Positions 37,797-46,734 of a DNA stretch of 64,000 nucleotides are shown piece by piece. Source of the stretch: Polynucleobacter sp. AP-Elch-400A-B2 (lineage in GTDB: Bacteria; Pseudomonadota; Gammaproteobacteria; Burkholderiales; Burkholderiaceae); the NCBI RefSeq assembly GCF_018688355.1, contig NZ_CP061317.1:1558091-1622090 (forward strand). The letters run 5' to 3'. Every line of letters starts with the position of its first letter. The first letter of the stretch is position 1. The position numbers were made by a program, and so were the translations under genes. The notes under the pieces were generated by a model that worked only from the letters and a program-made list of their open reading frames with translations, did no database searches and was not told the DNA's origin.

Positions 37797-40520
37797 TTAG
37801 GCATCGCCAGCTTCAGCAGAATTGGAACCAAGCGCTGGATCAGCGGAAACAACTCCACCCTCACCGTCTTCACCATCATCTAAATCATTCTCATCATCAG
37901 AATCGCTTTCAGCAATACGCTGCAAGCCAGACAAACGAGTGCCTTCATCAACGTTAATCAATGTGACACCTTGTGTGGCGCGACCCATCTCACGAATCTC
38001 TGAAACGCGTGTACGCACCAAGATGCCGCCAGTAGTGATCAACATAATTTGATCTTCAGGAGATACCAAAGCAGCGGCAACCACTTTACCGTTGCGCTCG
38101 GTTGTCTGAATCGCAATCATGCCTTTAGTACCACGACCATGACGGGTGTATTCACCAATCGGAGTGCGCTTACCAAAACCATTTTCAGTTGCAGTTAGTA
38201 CGCTGCTCGGAATTGCGAGACCATTCGCATCAACGACAGCTGCCTCGGCACCTTCAGCGGCTTCGGCTGGAGCAACTAACATGGCGATCACTTGATGACC
38301 TTCACCCAAGTTCATACCACGCACACCGCGCGCTGTACGACCCATTGGACGCACATCGTTCTCATCAAAGCGCACTGCCTTACCAGCATCCGAGAACAAC
38401 ATCACATCATGCTGCCCGTCAGTAATCGCTGCACCAACTAAGAAGTCATTCTCGTTTAAATCGACAGCAATAATTCCGGCCTTACGTGGATTAGAGAAGT
38501 CAGATAAACGTGTCTTTTTCACAGTACCCAAGCTCGTTGCCATGAAGACGTAATAATCATCTTGATATCCCTTAATCGGGAGAATCACGGTAATCTTTTC
38601 ACCTTCAATCAGCGGGAACATATTCACGATTGGCTTGCCGCGTGAATTACGACTTCCTTGTGGAACTTCCCACACTTTGAGCCAATACATACGGCCACGA
38701 TCGGAGAAACACAAAATGATGTCATGCGTATTCGCAACGAAGAGTGTCTCAATCCAATCTTCATTCTTGGTAGCTGCAGCTTGTTTACCGCGACCACCAC
38801 GTTTTTGCGCACGATATTCACTCAAAGGCTGGCTCTTCATGTAACCAGTGTTAGAGAGCGTAACCACCATATCTTGCGGAGTGATCAGATCTTCTGTAAA
38901 CAACTCGGTTGCATTCATTTCAATAAATGAACGACGGCCAGAGTCACCACCAGCAATACCAAACTCAGCTTGCACTTCTTTCAACTCAGACTCAATGACT
39001 TGAGTAACACGCTCTGGCTTAGCAAGTAAGTCGAGCAAATCAGAAATCTCCGCCATCACATCTTTGTACTCATTTACGATCTTGTCTTGCTCAAGGCCAG
39101 TCAAGCGTTGTAAACGCATCTGCAAAATTTCTTGTGCTTGGCTATCCGATAGACGATAGAGACCAGAGGTTTGCATGCCGTACTCTGGCAACAAACCTTC
39201 AGGACGGTAAGCGTTGCGACCACCTGGAGTATCTGTCTCAGCACGCGCCAGCATCTCGCGCACCATGGAAGAGTCCCAAGGTTTACTCATTAATTCTTGC
39301 TTAGCAACTACTGGGTTCGCAGCAGCTTTAATGATGGCAATGAATTCGTCAATGTTTGCCAACGCAACTGCCAAACCTTCTAAGACATGACCACGCTCAC
39401 GCGCTTTGCGTAATTCAAAAATTGTGCGACGTGTGACTACTTCACGACGATGCTGCAAGAAGTACTCCAGCATTTGCTTCAAGTTCAACAGGCGCGGCTG
39501 GTTATCTACTAGAGCCACCATGTTCATGCCGAAGTTATCTTGCAGTTGAGTGCTCTTGTATAAATTATTGAGAACTACTTCAGGCACTTCGCCGCGCTTG
39601 AGCTCGATTACTACGCGCATGCCTGACTTATCAGACTCGTCGCGTAGATCAGAGATACCTTCTACTTTTTTCTCATTCACCAACTCAGCAATTCGCTCGA
39701 GTAAGTTCTTTTTGTTTACCTGGTATGGCAACTCATCCACGATGATGGCCTGACGAGCGCCCTTGTCGAGGTCTTCAAAGTGGGTTTTAGCCCGCATCAC
39801 CACACGGCCACGGCCGGTGCGATAGCCCTCACGAACTCCTTGAACGCCATAAATAATGCCGGCGGTCGGGAAATCAGGCGCCGGAATGATCTCGATTAAT
39901 TCGTCGATCGTGCATTCTGGGTTGTGCAATACGTGTAAACAGGCTGTAACCACCTCATCCAGGTTATGGGGAGGGATATTGGTAGCCATACCCACGGCAA
40001 TGCCAGAGCTGCCGTTAATCAGCAAATTAGGCACTTTTGCAGGAAGAATCAAGGGTTCTTTCTCGCTACCGTCGTAATTTGGCCCGAAATCCACGGTTTC
40101 TTTATCCAAATCAGCCAAAAGCTCATGGGCGATCTTACGAAGGCGGATCTCCGTATACCGCATTGCAGCAGCGTTATCACCGTCTACAGAGCCAAAGTTA
40201 CCCTGCCCGTCAACCAGCATATAGCGCAGGGAGAAGTCCTGGGCCATGCGAACAATGGTGTCATACACCGCAGAATCGCCATGTGGATGGTATTTACCGA
40301 TCACATCGCCAACTATACGGGCAGATTTTTTGTAAGCACGGTTCCAATCGTTGTTTAATTCATACATCGCGAATAAGACCCGGCGATGGACCGGCTTGAG
40401 CCCGTCACGTACGTCTGGCAGGGCTCTGCCGACAATGACGCTCATTGCGTAGTCCAAATAGGACCGCCGCATTTCGTCTTCTAGGGATATTGGTAGTGTT
40501 TCTTTAGCGGCTTGTTCCAT
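37797..40520 (-). CDS. gyrA: DNA gyrase subunit A
   Basis: Breakage-reunion subunit of gyrase. The 907-residue protein has the catalytic Tyr122 in [10 protein letters not shown] and the quinolone-region residues Ser83 and Asp87 in [15 protein letters not shown], all with E. coli numbering; these are the wild-type, drug-sensitive residues. A GyrA-box-like KRGGRGK is present near residue 565, and the C-terminal beta-pinwheel ends in an acidic tail. Start ATG 40520 has no Shine-Dalgarno; TATTAT sits at -12 to -7. An alternative promoter is CTGACA-18-TATCAG further upstream. Confidence 0.98.
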   Translation of the reverse strand: MEQAAKETLPISLEDEMRRSYLDYAMSVIVGRALPDVRDGLKPVHRRVLFAMYELNNDWNRAYKKSARIVGDVIGKYHPHGDSAVYDTIVRMAQDFSLRYMLVDGQGNFGSVDGDNAAAMRYTEIRLRKIAHELLADLDKETVDFGPNYDGSEKEPLILPAKVPNLLINGSSGIAVGMATNIPPHNLDEVVTACLHVLHNPECTIDELIEIIPAPDFPTAGIIYGVQGVREGYRTGRGRVVMRAKTHFEDLDKGARQAIIVDELPYQVNKKNLLERIAELVNEKKVEGISDLRDESDKSGMRVVIELKRGEVPEVVLNNLYKSTQLQDNFGMNMVALVDNQPRLLNLKQMLEYFLQHRREVVTRRTIFELRKARERGHVLEGLAVALANIDEFIAIIKAAANPVVAKQELMSKPWDSSMVREMLARAETDTPGGRNAYRPEGLLPEYGMQTSGLYRLSDSQAQEILQMRLQRLTGLEQDKIVNEYKDVMAEISDLLDLLAKPERVTQVIESELKEVQAEFGIAGGDSGRRSFIEMNATELFTEDLITPQDMVVTLSNTGYMKSQPLSEYRAQKRGGRGKQAAATKNEDWIETLFVANTHDIILCFSDRGRMYWLKVWEVPQGSRNSRGKPIVNMFPLIEGEKITVILPIKGYQDDYYVFMATSLGTVKKTRLSDFSNPRKAGIIAVDLNENDFLVGAAITDGQHDVMLFSDAGKAVRFDENDVRPMGRTARGVRGMNLGEGHQVIAMLVAPAEAAEGAEAAVVDANGLAIPSSVLTATENGFGKRTPIGEYTRHGRGTKGMIAIQTTERNGKVVAAALVSPEDQIMLITTGGILVRTRVSEIREMGRATQGVTLINVDEGTRLSGLQRIAESDSDDENDLDDGEDGEGGVVSADPALGSNSAEAGDA

Positions 40521-40526
40521 TTAGAA

Positions 40527-40532
40527 ATAATA
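40527..40532 (-). promoter_or_regulatory. -10 (TATTAT) at -12 to -7 of gyrA
   Basis: On the minus strand the hexamer would place +1 on the A of the gyrA ATG. No -35 match is seen at 16-18 bp. A second possible gyrA promoter, CTGACA with an 18-bp spacer to TATCAG, starts 54 bases upstream and would leave a leader of roughly 20 bases. Confidence 0.4.
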
Positions 40533-40537
40533 TCATT

Positions 40538-40566
40538 TTGATGACTGATAGCCCCTATGCTAAAAT
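40538..40566 (+). promoter_or_regulatory. sigma70 promoter of ompA
   Basis: TTGATG (40538-40543), a 17-bp spacer, and TAAAAT (40561-40566). The predicted +1 near 40573 leaves a leader of about 107 bases. The promoter region overlaps the divergent gyrA promoter region. Confidence 0.7.
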
Positions 40567-40679
40567 TCTGTCAGTTTGTACGAAATTGAGATGTGTCGCT
40601 TTGCGGTCTTTTGCTTCAAAGTAGGGCGAATTACATTTAAGTTTGACTTTAATTAAAAAGAGATTTTTGAGGACTAAAA

Positions 40680-41258
40680 ATGAACAAAACCCTAAAACTG
40701 GTACTTGCTGGCGTAATCACTGTTGCTGCTACTGCTACTTCCGCCCAAAACGTTGACAACTGGGTCAACTCAACTGGTACTTCTTGGAAAAACGGCGATG
40801 GCACATTGTGCTGGCGTGATAACAGCTGGACACCTGCAACTGCAGCTAAAGGTTGTGATGGCTTCTTGGCTCCCAAGGCTGCTACATCTGGAGTTAGCCA
40901 AAGCAAAATCACTTTGCAAGCTGACACACTCTATGACTTCGATAAAGCAACATTGAAGGCAGAAGGTCAAGCAACCTTGAACAAGATCGCTGCTGACTTG
41001 AACAAGATCAAATTAGAAGTAATTATTGCTGTTGGTAACACCGATAGCGTTGGTACTGATGCCTACAACATGGCTCTCGGCCAGCGTCGCGCTCAGTCAG
41101 TTAAAGCTTACTTAGTAAGTAAAGGTGTTGACGGTAGCCGTATTTACACAGAATCAAAAGGCAAGAGCAATCCAGTTGCAAGCAATGCAACTGCTGAAGG
41201 CCGCGCTAAGAACCGCCGCACCGACATCGAAGTTGTTGGTACATCTGCAGTTAAGTAA
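40680..41258 (+). CDS. ompA: OmpA-family peptidoglycan-binding outer membrane protein
   Basis: A 192-residue exported protein with a signal peptide (about residues 1-22, ending TSAQ), a short N-terminal region (NWVNSTGTSWKNGDGTLCWRDNSWTP) and a C-terminal OmpA/Pal domain (about 80-188) with TLYDFDKATLK, GNTDSVGTDAYNMALGQRRA and GRAKNRRTDIEV. There is no eight-stranded beta-barrel, so it is a short Burkholderiales-type OmpA whose N-terminal part must provide envelope attachment. GAGGA 6 bases from the ATG, a near-consensus promoter and a strong terminator fit an abundant protein. Confidence 0.9.
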   Translation: MNKTLKLVLAGVITVAATATSAQNVDNWVNSTGTSWKNGDGTLCWRDNSWTPATAAKGCDGFLAPKAATSGVSQSKITLQADTLYDFDKATLKAEGQATLNKIAADLNKIKLEVIIAVGNTDSVGTDAYNMALGQRRAQSVKAYLVSKGVDGSRIYTESKGKSNPVASNATAEGRAKNRRTDIEVVGTSAVK

Positions 41259-41272
41259 TTCTTTTTACTTGT

Positions 41273-41302
41273 AAAAAAGCCCGGTTCTGCCGGGCTTTTT
41301 TA
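41273..41302 (+). terminator. Intrinsic terminator of ompA
   Basis: AAAAAAGCCCGG-TTCTG-CCGGGCTTTTTT, a GC-rich stem followed by a T-run, 15 bases after the ompA stop. The A-run on the 5' side makes it potentially bidirectional. Confidence 0.9.
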
Positions 41303-41358
41303 TTTCCGCTATATTCATAATCCACCTATATCAACGCGCTTACCGCGCTTTCAACCCT

Positions 41359-42048
41359 ATGAACGTCGATCAATCTGAAATCGCTAAATTTAGCGCCCTA
41401 GCCCATCGCTGGTGGGATCCCCAAAGCGAATTCAAGCCTTTGCATGCCATCAACCCCCTACGCCTTAATTGGATCAAGTCTTTCGTTGATCTCCAAGGCA
41501 AGAAGGTTCTCGATGTCGGTTGTGGCGGTGGGATTCTGGCAGAGTCAATTGCACAGTCAGGCGCTGACACCTGTGGCATCGACTTATCCGAAAAGGCCCT
41601 TAAAGTCGCTGAGTTACATGCGCTAGAGGTAGGCGCAACCCTGAAATACCGCTCTATTTCAGCTGAAGCGCTAGCTGAGGAAGAGCCAGGGCAATATGAC
41701 GTTGTGACTTGTATGGAGATGCTTGAGCATGTGCCAGACCCTTCATCTGTAGTCCGTGCCTGTGCAAAGCTGTGTAAACCAGGTGGAACCCTCTTTTTTA
41801 GCACCCTGAACCGCAATCCTAAGTCCTACTTATTTGCCATTATTGGCGCTGAATATATTTTGCGACTGCTCCCCAAGGGTACCCATGAATACGCCAAATT
41901 CATCAAGCCTTCTGAATTAGTTGCATTTACCCGTCACGCCGGATTAGAAATGCTCGGCATGAAGGGGATGACATACAACCCCATTACGCAAGTTTACAAA
42001 TTGGGTGAAGATGTGGATGTGAACTACATGATTGCTGTACGCAAATGA
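41359..42048 (+). CDS. ubiG: Ubiquinone biosynthesis O-methyltransferase
   Basis: Performs both O-methylations in ubiquinone synthesis. The 229-residue SAM enzyme starts [23 protein letters not shown], the UbiG hallmark, followed by SAM motif [17 protein letters not shown] (about residues 50-65), [11 protein letters not shown], and [17 protein letters not shown]. Its stop overlaps the gph start by 4 bases. Promoter not assigned; the upstream 57 bases contain several AT-rich hexamers. Confidence 0.96.
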   Translation: MNVDQSEIAKFSALAHRWWDPQSEFKPLHAINPLRLNWIKSFVDLQGKKVLDVGCGGGILAESIAQSGADTCGIDLSEKALKVAELHALEVGATLKYRSISAEALAEEEPGQYDVVTCMEMLEHVPDPSSVVRACAKLCKPGGTLFFSTLNRNPKSYLFAIIGAEYILRLLPKGTHEYAKFIKPSELVAFTRHAGLEMLGMKGMTYNPITQVYKLGEDVDVNYMIAVRK

Positions 42049-42722
42049 GTAGCGGGTTAGTAAGCCCTTACAATGGCATCTTTTTTGACCTAGACGGCAC
42101 TCTTGCCGATACGGCTCCAGACCTTGTCGCAGCTGCTAACCAACTCCTCATCGCTCGCAATCTTCCAGCTATGCAATATGAGGTATTGCGCCCACGCGCT
42201 TCGGCAGGGGCTCGTGGACTAATTAAGGGGGCATTTGGGATCGACGCTGATCACCCCGATTTCATTCCACTTCGGGATGAGTTCTTCTCAAACTATGAAA
42301 AAGCACTATTGGTCAACAGCATTATTTTTGATGGTGTTGATCATTTACTAGATCAATTAGATGGCGCAAAGCTACCTTGGGGCATTGTTACCAATAAAAG
42401 CGAACGCTTTACCAATCCCCTAACTGAGTTAATGGGCTTACGCCAAAGAGCAGCATCAACAGTCTCTGGCGATACCACCCCACATTCAAAACCCCATCCT
42501 GAGCCCATCTTGCACGCTGCCAGACTCGCCAATATTGACCCGACTAAATCTGTCTATGTTGGTGATGACATTAGAGACATCGTGGCGGGCAAAGCGGCGG
42601 GTATGAAGACAATCGCAGCAGCCTATGGCTATTGTGGCTGTGAGGAGCCCCCAGAGGCCTGGGGCGCGGATTATCTCGTATATCACCCAAAAGAATTGCT
42701 GGAAATCATCTTCCCGCAGTAG
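42045..42722 (+). CDS. gph: Phosphoglycolate phosphatase (HAD family)
   Basis: HAD-family phosphatase, 225 residues. Motif I is [15 protein letters not shown] (about residues 12-26), motif [11 protein letters not shown], motif [13 protein letters not shown] and motif [20 protein letters not shown]. Gph clears 2-phosphoglycolate formed during DNA repair; the ubiG-gph pair is conserved in betaproteobacteria. It overlaps ubiG by 4 bases. An ubiquinone-linked phosphatase role cannot be excluded. Confidence 0.88.
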   Translation: MSSGLVSPYNGIFFDLDGTLADTAPDLVAAANQLLIARNLPAMQYEVLRPRASAGARGLIKGAFGIDADHPDFIPLRDEFFSNYEKALLVNSIIFDGVDHLLDQLDGAKLPWGIVTNKSERFTNPLTELMGLRQRAASTVSGDTTPHSKPHPEPILHAARLANIDPTKSVYVGDDIRDIVAGKAAGMKTIAAAYGYCGCEEPPEAWGADYLVYHPKELLEIIFPQ

Positions 42723-42762
42723 GGAGATAAAAAGATAATGAGCAATTTAGGAGTAAGCACCT

Positions 42763-42768
42763 TAAAAT
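42763..42768 (+). promoter_or_regulatory. Likely -10 of ssrA
   Basis: TAAAAT here would start transcription near 42775, about 17 bases before the mature tmRNA 5' end; RNase P would remove that leader. The -35 is weak (TGAGCA with an 18-bp spacer). Confidence 0.45.
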
Positions 42769-42791
42769 GGAGCTTCCAATGCATAAACTCC

Positions 42792-43150
42792 GGGGTCGAC
42801 ATGGTTTCGACGTGGATTACAAAGCATCAAGGGCATACCGAGGACCCGTTATCTCGTAAATCAATGGGAATGTAATAACTGCAAACGACGAACGTTTCGC
42901 ACTAGCCGCTTAATTGCGGTTGCCCCTGAACTGATTCTCTCTTGGGTCAGCTAGCGCAAGCTAGATCAGGGTCATTTACAAGAGATAAGATCATTTCATG
43001 TCACGGGGAATGATTCGAAAACTTAGTGAATCGCCAGCGTGGAACATGTCAGTCTGTGACTAGCTAGCTAAATTAAATGACATGACTAAGTATGTAGAAC
43101 TTGTTGTAGAGGATTTGCGGACGCGGGTTCGATTCCCGCCGACTCCACCA
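42792..43150 (+). ncRNA. ssrA: tmRNA (transfer-messenger RNA)
   Basis: One-piece tmRNA of 359 nt that rescues stalled ribosomes with SmpB. The 5' GGGGTCG pairs with 3' CGACTCC to form the acceptor stem, followed by ACCA; the 3' half has a GGTTCGATTCC T-arm. The resume codon GCA is at 42881 and the tag ORF runs to TAA at 42911-42913, encoding A-NDERFALAA-type tag (ANDERFALAA in full), ending in ALAA for protease recognition. This tag is typical of Burkholderiales. The CCA is encoded. The 3' end is a common integration target, and an accessory toxin-antitoxin pair follows. Confidence 0.97.
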
Positions 43151-43172
43151 TTTTGAAGTATGTAACAGTCCA

Positions 43173-43200
43173 ACGCCACCCACCAGGGTGGCGTTTTTCT
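43173..43200 (+). terminator. Intrinsic terminator of ssrA
   Basis: Nine-bp perfect stem ACGCCACCC/GGGTGGCGT (43173-43181 and 43186-43194), loop ACCA, then a T-run. Confidence 0.92.
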
Positions 43201-43216
43201 TTATATATAAAGGCTT

Positions 43217-43256
43217 GTCAAGGGTACGCAAGCCACCCCTTTTGGGTGCCCTTGAC
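43217..43256. repeat. Nested inverted repeat downstream of ssrA
   Basis: Outer arms GTCAAGGG (43217-43224) and CCCTTGAC (43249-43256) enclose inner arms CACCC (near 43234-43238) and GGGTG (43244-43248), leaving a 9-base bulge on the left side. There is no T-run, so it is not a standard terminator. It lies between the ssrA terminator and the AbiE promoter; role unknown. Confidence 0.6.
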
Positions 43257-43360
43257 TAAATATGACCTCGTTTATTAACTATGTATACCTAGGGGGTTTT
43301 TACCCATTAAAATAACTTTTAAGTCATGTTTTATATGGATTTACGTCATAATCTACTTAT

Positions 43361-43399
43361 ACAAAAATAGGACATCAATGTCTTATTTTTGTATATAAT
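43361..43399 (+). promoter_or_regulatory. abiE promoter with 32-bp palindromic operator
   Basis: Arms at 43361-43375 and 43378-43392 are reverse complements at 14 of 15 positions (ACAAAAATAGGACAT and its partner) around a CA centre. The palindrome covers the spacer and the -35 region; TATAAT follows at 43394-43399. A candidate -35 is AGGACA at 43369-43374 with a 19-bp spacer. AbiEi proteins are known to repress their own promoter through inverted repeats, so this is the likely operator. Confidence 0.8.
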
Positions 43400-43427
43400 T
43401 AAGGCTTAATCAGGAAAGGAGGCCAAG

Positions 43428-43838
43428 ATGGCTAAAGCAACAACTAAAGACCGTATCTTGGCCAGCCTACGTAATTCCAAAGGCAAGGTCTTCTTGCGTG
43501 ATGACTTCAATCGATTTGGTAACTACCGCCAGGTATGCCGTGTAGTGAAAGAACTCTCAGATGAAGGCAAACTAATGCGCCTTGGGTATGGCACGTATGT
43601 AAAGGCGCGCCCCTCCTCTATCTCTGGCAAACCCGTCGCAGATGAAAGCCTGATCAACATCGGCCTTGAGGCCATGAAAAAACTGGGTATCAAAGCTGAT
43701 GTAGGTAAAGATATGCGCGCCCTGATTCAAGGTGACAGCACTCAGGTTCCCATGCTTCCCATTCTCAATATTGGTAATGCCAGGGTATGTCGCAAGCTCT
43801 CAGTAGGCAGTCGTTGCCTAGTCTATGAAAAGAATTAG
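43428..43838 (+). CDS. AbiEi-like antitoxin (DUF6088 type), winged-helix repressor
   Basis: A 136-residue basic protein, probably the antitoxin of a type IV toxin-antitoxin pair. Residues 1-65 look like a winged helix (DRILASLRNSKGKVFLRDDFNRFGNYRQVCRVVKELSDEGKLMRLGYGTYVKA); the rest is a short C-terminal domain of about 70 residues. It is shorter than classical AbiEi (over 200 residues). Two activities are expected from the family: neutralising the toxin and repressing the promoter via the palindrome upstream. A very strong Shine-Dalgarno (AAAGGAGG, 5 bases from ATG) fits high antitoxin output. The toxin start overlaps its end by 14 bases. Confidence 0.82.
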   Translation: MAKATTKDRILASLRNSKGKVFLRDDFNRFGNYRQVCRVVKELSDEGKLMRLGYGTYVKARPSSISGKPVADESLINIGLEAMKKLGIKADVGKDMRALIQGDSTQVPMLPILNIGNARVCRKLSVGSRCLVYEKN

Positions 43839-44802
43839 CGACACCCAAAGACTCCAAGTTTTAGATGTCATCAATGAGTTAGAGCTTGGCATTTCTGAAT
43901 TCGCCCTTGAAAAAGATTTCATAGTTACTGATGCCTTGGCCGGTATTGCCAGCATTAATAACACAGACTTTGATTTAATCTTCTGCGGGGGCACTTGCCT
44001 GTCCAAGGCCTATGGCTTGTTGGAGCGAGTCTCTGAAGATGTAGATATCAAGGCATCACCAAAATCTACAGAGGCACTGACAAACAGTAAAGTCAAATCA
44101 AGGATGAGCAAGCTTAAGGCCGATATTGAATTGGCATTGAATAATGCAGGCTTCAAATCCGAGTTCATTTCAAGAAATGCAAAAGATAGAAATAACTTTA
44201 TTGAATTTGATATCCAGTACTCCACCCACTTTGAAGTAAGCCCTGGGATGCGCGCGAACCTCAAGCTTGAAGTGAGCTATAGCCCATTGCGCGCGCCCAA
44301 ACGAGATAGGGCAATTACCCTCTTATTTGATTCATTGGCAGGCATGAATACTGGTCCTAGCTTCATGGTGCCCTGCGTAGACTTAAGTGAAGCATTAGCG
44401 GAGAAGCTCATTACTTTCCCAAGGCGCCTAGCTCTATCGATGGCAAAGGATGATGAGGGGCTTGATACCGCATTAGTACGTCACCTTTACGACGTTTATC
44501 AGATTATCCAAAAGAACTCATCCATCCTGAGTGATAACCAAGACAATCTGTCAAACCTAGTAAATCAAGTAATCCAAAAGGATGCGGAAGATTTTGCAAG
44601 TCAACATAGCGCCTTTGTGACTGATCCGCTTGGTGAAATTCATAAAGCGATGGAGTACGCAAAGTCTGATGCGAAGACCAAAGAAATCTATGATCAATTC
44701 ATTAGGGTGATGGTCTATGACAAGAACGCACCCTCATTTGAAGATGCGCTCTCTGCATTCCATAGAACTCTTAAGCTAGCCCTACCAAGTCTTTCTCGCT
44801 AG
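43825..44802 (+). CDS. AbiEii/AbiGii-family nucleotidyltransferase toxin
   Basis: A 325-residue toxin of the DNA polymerase beta-like nucleotidyltransferase superfamily. Motif I is GGTCLSKAY (residues 55-63), Arg68, then SEDVDI (70-75) supplying the metal-binding acidic pair; a C-terminal-half motif has EALAEKLITFPRRLA and RHLYDVYQI, the conserved K and R-x-x-D-x-Y pattern. AbiEii was found as a phage-abortive system; the related MenT toxins modify tRNA 3' ends. The ATG lies within the antitoxin gene (14-base overlap), giving coupled translation. All motifs look intact, so it is probably active. Confidence 0.87.
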   Translation: MKRISDTQRLQVLDVINELELGISEFALEKDFIVTDALAGIASINNTDFDLIFCGGTCLSKAYGLLERVSEDVDIKASPKSTEALTNSKVKSRMSKLKADIELALNNAGFKSEFISRNAKDRNNFIEFDIQYSTHFEVSPGMRANLKLEVSYSPLRAPKRDRAITLLFDSLAGMNTGPSFMVPCVDLSEALAEKLITFPRRLALSMAKDDEGLDTALVRHLYDVYQIIQKNSSILSDNQDNLSNLVNQVIQKDAEDFASQHSAFVTDPLGEIHKAMEYAKSDAKTKEIYDQFIRVMVYDKNAPSFEDALSAFHRTLKLALPSLSR

Positions 44803-44823
44803 AAGGCTAAATACCCATATTGC

Positions 44824-44949
44824 CTAGGTGCTGGGTAATACGATCCATCGGTTGATCAGAGCTAGCCACTGGTGCACCCAGATCTGCTGTTCGCGCCCGT
44901 ATAGGTTGAGATCGATATCAGGCCCCTCTTTATATTGCGCAATCTTGAT
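44824..44949 (-). other. Open 41-codon extension in frame after the dehydratase stop
   Basis: Immediately after the TGA of the IlvD/Edd gene on the minus strand, the same frame stays open for 41 sense codons (starting IKIAQYKEGPDIDLN and ending LPST) before TAG. It has charged and Trp-containing protein-like composition (QQIWVHQWLALINRW) but no start codon or Shine-Dalgarno. It may be the remnant of another gene cut off next to the toxin-antitoxin insertion, or chance. I do not recognise the family. The rest of the 147-base space after the toxin stop holds nothing I can assign. Confidence 0.3.
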
Positions 44950-46701
44950 TCAACGCTTTGGTGTTTTGCCCACTATCTTCACCGCCCTCAAGAAATCAAA
45001 GTCAACACCTTTGTCTGCTTGAGTGACTGTATCTAAGAATAGCTTGAGATAGCCACGCTCTGCAGTGGGCTCTATTACTGGATTTTCTTTTGCACGCTTA
45101 GCCAACTCTTCATCTGAGACCAACAAGCTAATCTCACGATTCTTCACGCTCAAGCGGATGCGGTCACCATTATGTACAAACGCCAATGGTCCACCTACTG
45201 CAGCCTCTGGAGTGACGTGCAACACAATCGTTCCGAAAGCCGTACCACTCATGCGCCCATCAGAAATTCGCACAATATCTTTTACGCCAGCACGAGCTAA
45301 CTTCATCGGAATCGGAATGTACCCCGCCTCTGGCATACCAGGTGCGCCTTTGGGGCCAATGTTCTTTAGCACCAAAATATCATCTGCCGTGACATCTAAG
45401 TCTGGACTATCAATGCGATTGGCTAGGTCTTCACTGTTTTCAAACACAACAGCGCGACCCTCATGCTCCATGAGCTTTTCATTAGCTGCTGATTGTTTAA
45501 TGATGGCGGCACCGGGTGCTAGGTTGCCATGCAATACTGCAATGCTGCCACGTGGATAAATCGGGTTATCGAACTTGCGCACTACATCTTGCTTAAAGCT
45601 TGGAGGGGCCGCATCAATCTCCTCGCCTAAAGTGCGACCTGTTACCGTCATCGCATCTAGCTTTAGTAAAGGCTTGAGCTCACGTAGCAGCGTAGTAATA
45701 CCACCAGCATCATGGAAGTTCTCCATGTAGTGATCACCAGAGGGCTTTAAATCCACTAACACTGGCGTCTCATCACCCATCTTATCGAGTGCATCCAAGT
45801 CAATCTCTAGGCCCATACGACCAGCGATGGCAGCTAAATGTACGATGCCGTTAGTCGAGCCACCAATTGCCAATAAAACACGCATCGCGTTTTCAAAAGC
45901 GTCTGCTGTTAATACCTTATCAATTGTTAGGCCGTCTTTTGCCATTTGTACAGCGCGAGTACCAGTCTCTTCTGCAATCCGAATACGGTCGGCAGTAACT
46001 GCTGGCGGTGTCGCGCCACCAGGCACAGTCATACCAAGCGCCTCAGAGATACAAGCCATCGTACTAGCAGTGCCCATGACTGAGCAGGTGCCTACACTGG
46101 CTACTAATTGGTCGTTCACTTCATCTTTTTCAACTTCATCAATTTCGCCAGCGCGGAATTTTCCCCAATAGCGGCGACAGTCAGTGCATGCACCCACACG
46201 CTCACTTCGATGGGAGCCGGTCAGCATGGAACCAGTGATCAACTGAATTGCTGGCAGACCAGCAGAGGCAGCACCCATCATTTGTGCGGGTACAGTTTTA
46301 TCGCAACCACCAATCATCACTACCGCATCCATCGGCTGAGCACGCAACATCTCCTCCGTATCCATTGACATGAGGTTACGCAAATACATGCTGGTAGGAG
46401 CAGCAAAGCTTTCATGAATGGAGATGGTGGGGAAATCCATCGGCAAACCACCAGCCAACATCACGCCACGTTTTACGGCCTCAATCAGTTGCGGCATATT
46501 GCCGTGACAGGGGTTATAAGCACTACCAGTATTAATAATGCCAATGACGGGGCGGTCTAAGGCGCTATTGGTATAGCCAGCACCCTTGATAAATGCTTTA
46601 CGCAAAAACAAGGAGAAGCCTTTATCACCATAACTGGTTAAGCCCTTACGCAAACCACTCTCTGTGGACTGCTTTTTTTCTTTATCTATATTGCTTGTCA
46701 T
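44950..46701 (-). CDS. IlvD/Edd-family sugar-acid dehydratase
   Basis: A 583-residue Fe-S dehydratase. The cluster ligands are Cys65 (NPCHGN), Cys133 (GGCDKT) and Cys206 (GTCSVMG); the catalytic serine region is SDGRMSGTAFGT. The segment ACTDCRRYWGKFRAGEI (residues 171-187) and the end RGYLKLFLDTVTQADKGVDFDF are hallmarks of aldonate dehydratases such as L-arabinonate dehydratase rather than branched-chain IlvD. It converts a sugar acid to the 2-keto-3-deoxy acid. A Bug/TctC binding-protein gene precedes it by 33 bases in the same direction, suggesting uptake and breakdown of an acid sugar. Confidence 0.85.
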   Translation of the reverse strand: MTSNIDKEKKQSTESGLRKGLTSYGDKGFSLFLRKAFIKGAGYTNSALDRPVIGIINTGSAYNPCHGNMPQLIEAVKRGVMLAGGLPMDFPTISIHESFAAPTSMYLRNLMSMDTEEMLRAQPMDAVVMIGGCDKTVPAQMMGAASAGLPAIQLITGSMLTGSHRSERVGACTDCRRYWGKFRAGEIDEVEKDEVNDQLVASVGTCSVMGTASTMACISEALGMTVPGGATPPAVTADRIRIAEETGTRAVQMAKDGLTIDKVLTADAFENAMRVLLAIGGSTNGIVHLAAIAGRMGLEIDLDALDKMGDETPVLVDLKPSGDHYMENFHDAGGITTLLRELKPLLKLDAMTVTGRTLGEEIDAAPPSFKQDVVRKFDNPIYPRGSIAVLHGNLAPGAAIIKQSAANEKLMEHEGRAVVFENSEDLANRIDSPDLDVTADDILVLKNIGPKGAPGMPEAGYIPIPMKLARAGVKDIVRISDGRMSGTAFGTIVLHVTPEAAVGGPLAFVHNGDRIRLSVKNREISLLVSDEELAKRAKENPVIEPTAERGYLKLFLDTVTQADKGVDFDFLRAVKIVGKTPKR

Positions 46702-46734
46702 AAATCATTCTTTAAATTAAAAAATAAATGGTGC

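Noticed and set aside
42792..43150. Two-piece permuted tmRNA as in some betaproteobacteria
   Set aside because: The acceptor stem halves are at the two ends with an internal tag ORF, which is the normal one-piece order.
43270..43320. GGGGGTTTTTACCC stretch as a terminator
   Set aside because: The stem would be three base pairs and there is no correctly placed T-run; not supported.
42792..44950. Search for a direct repeat of the tmRNA 3' end (att site) flanking the AbiE pair
   Set aside because: No second copy of the T-arm/acceptor end was seen by eye before 44950 and there is no integrase, so a classical island cannot be claimed.
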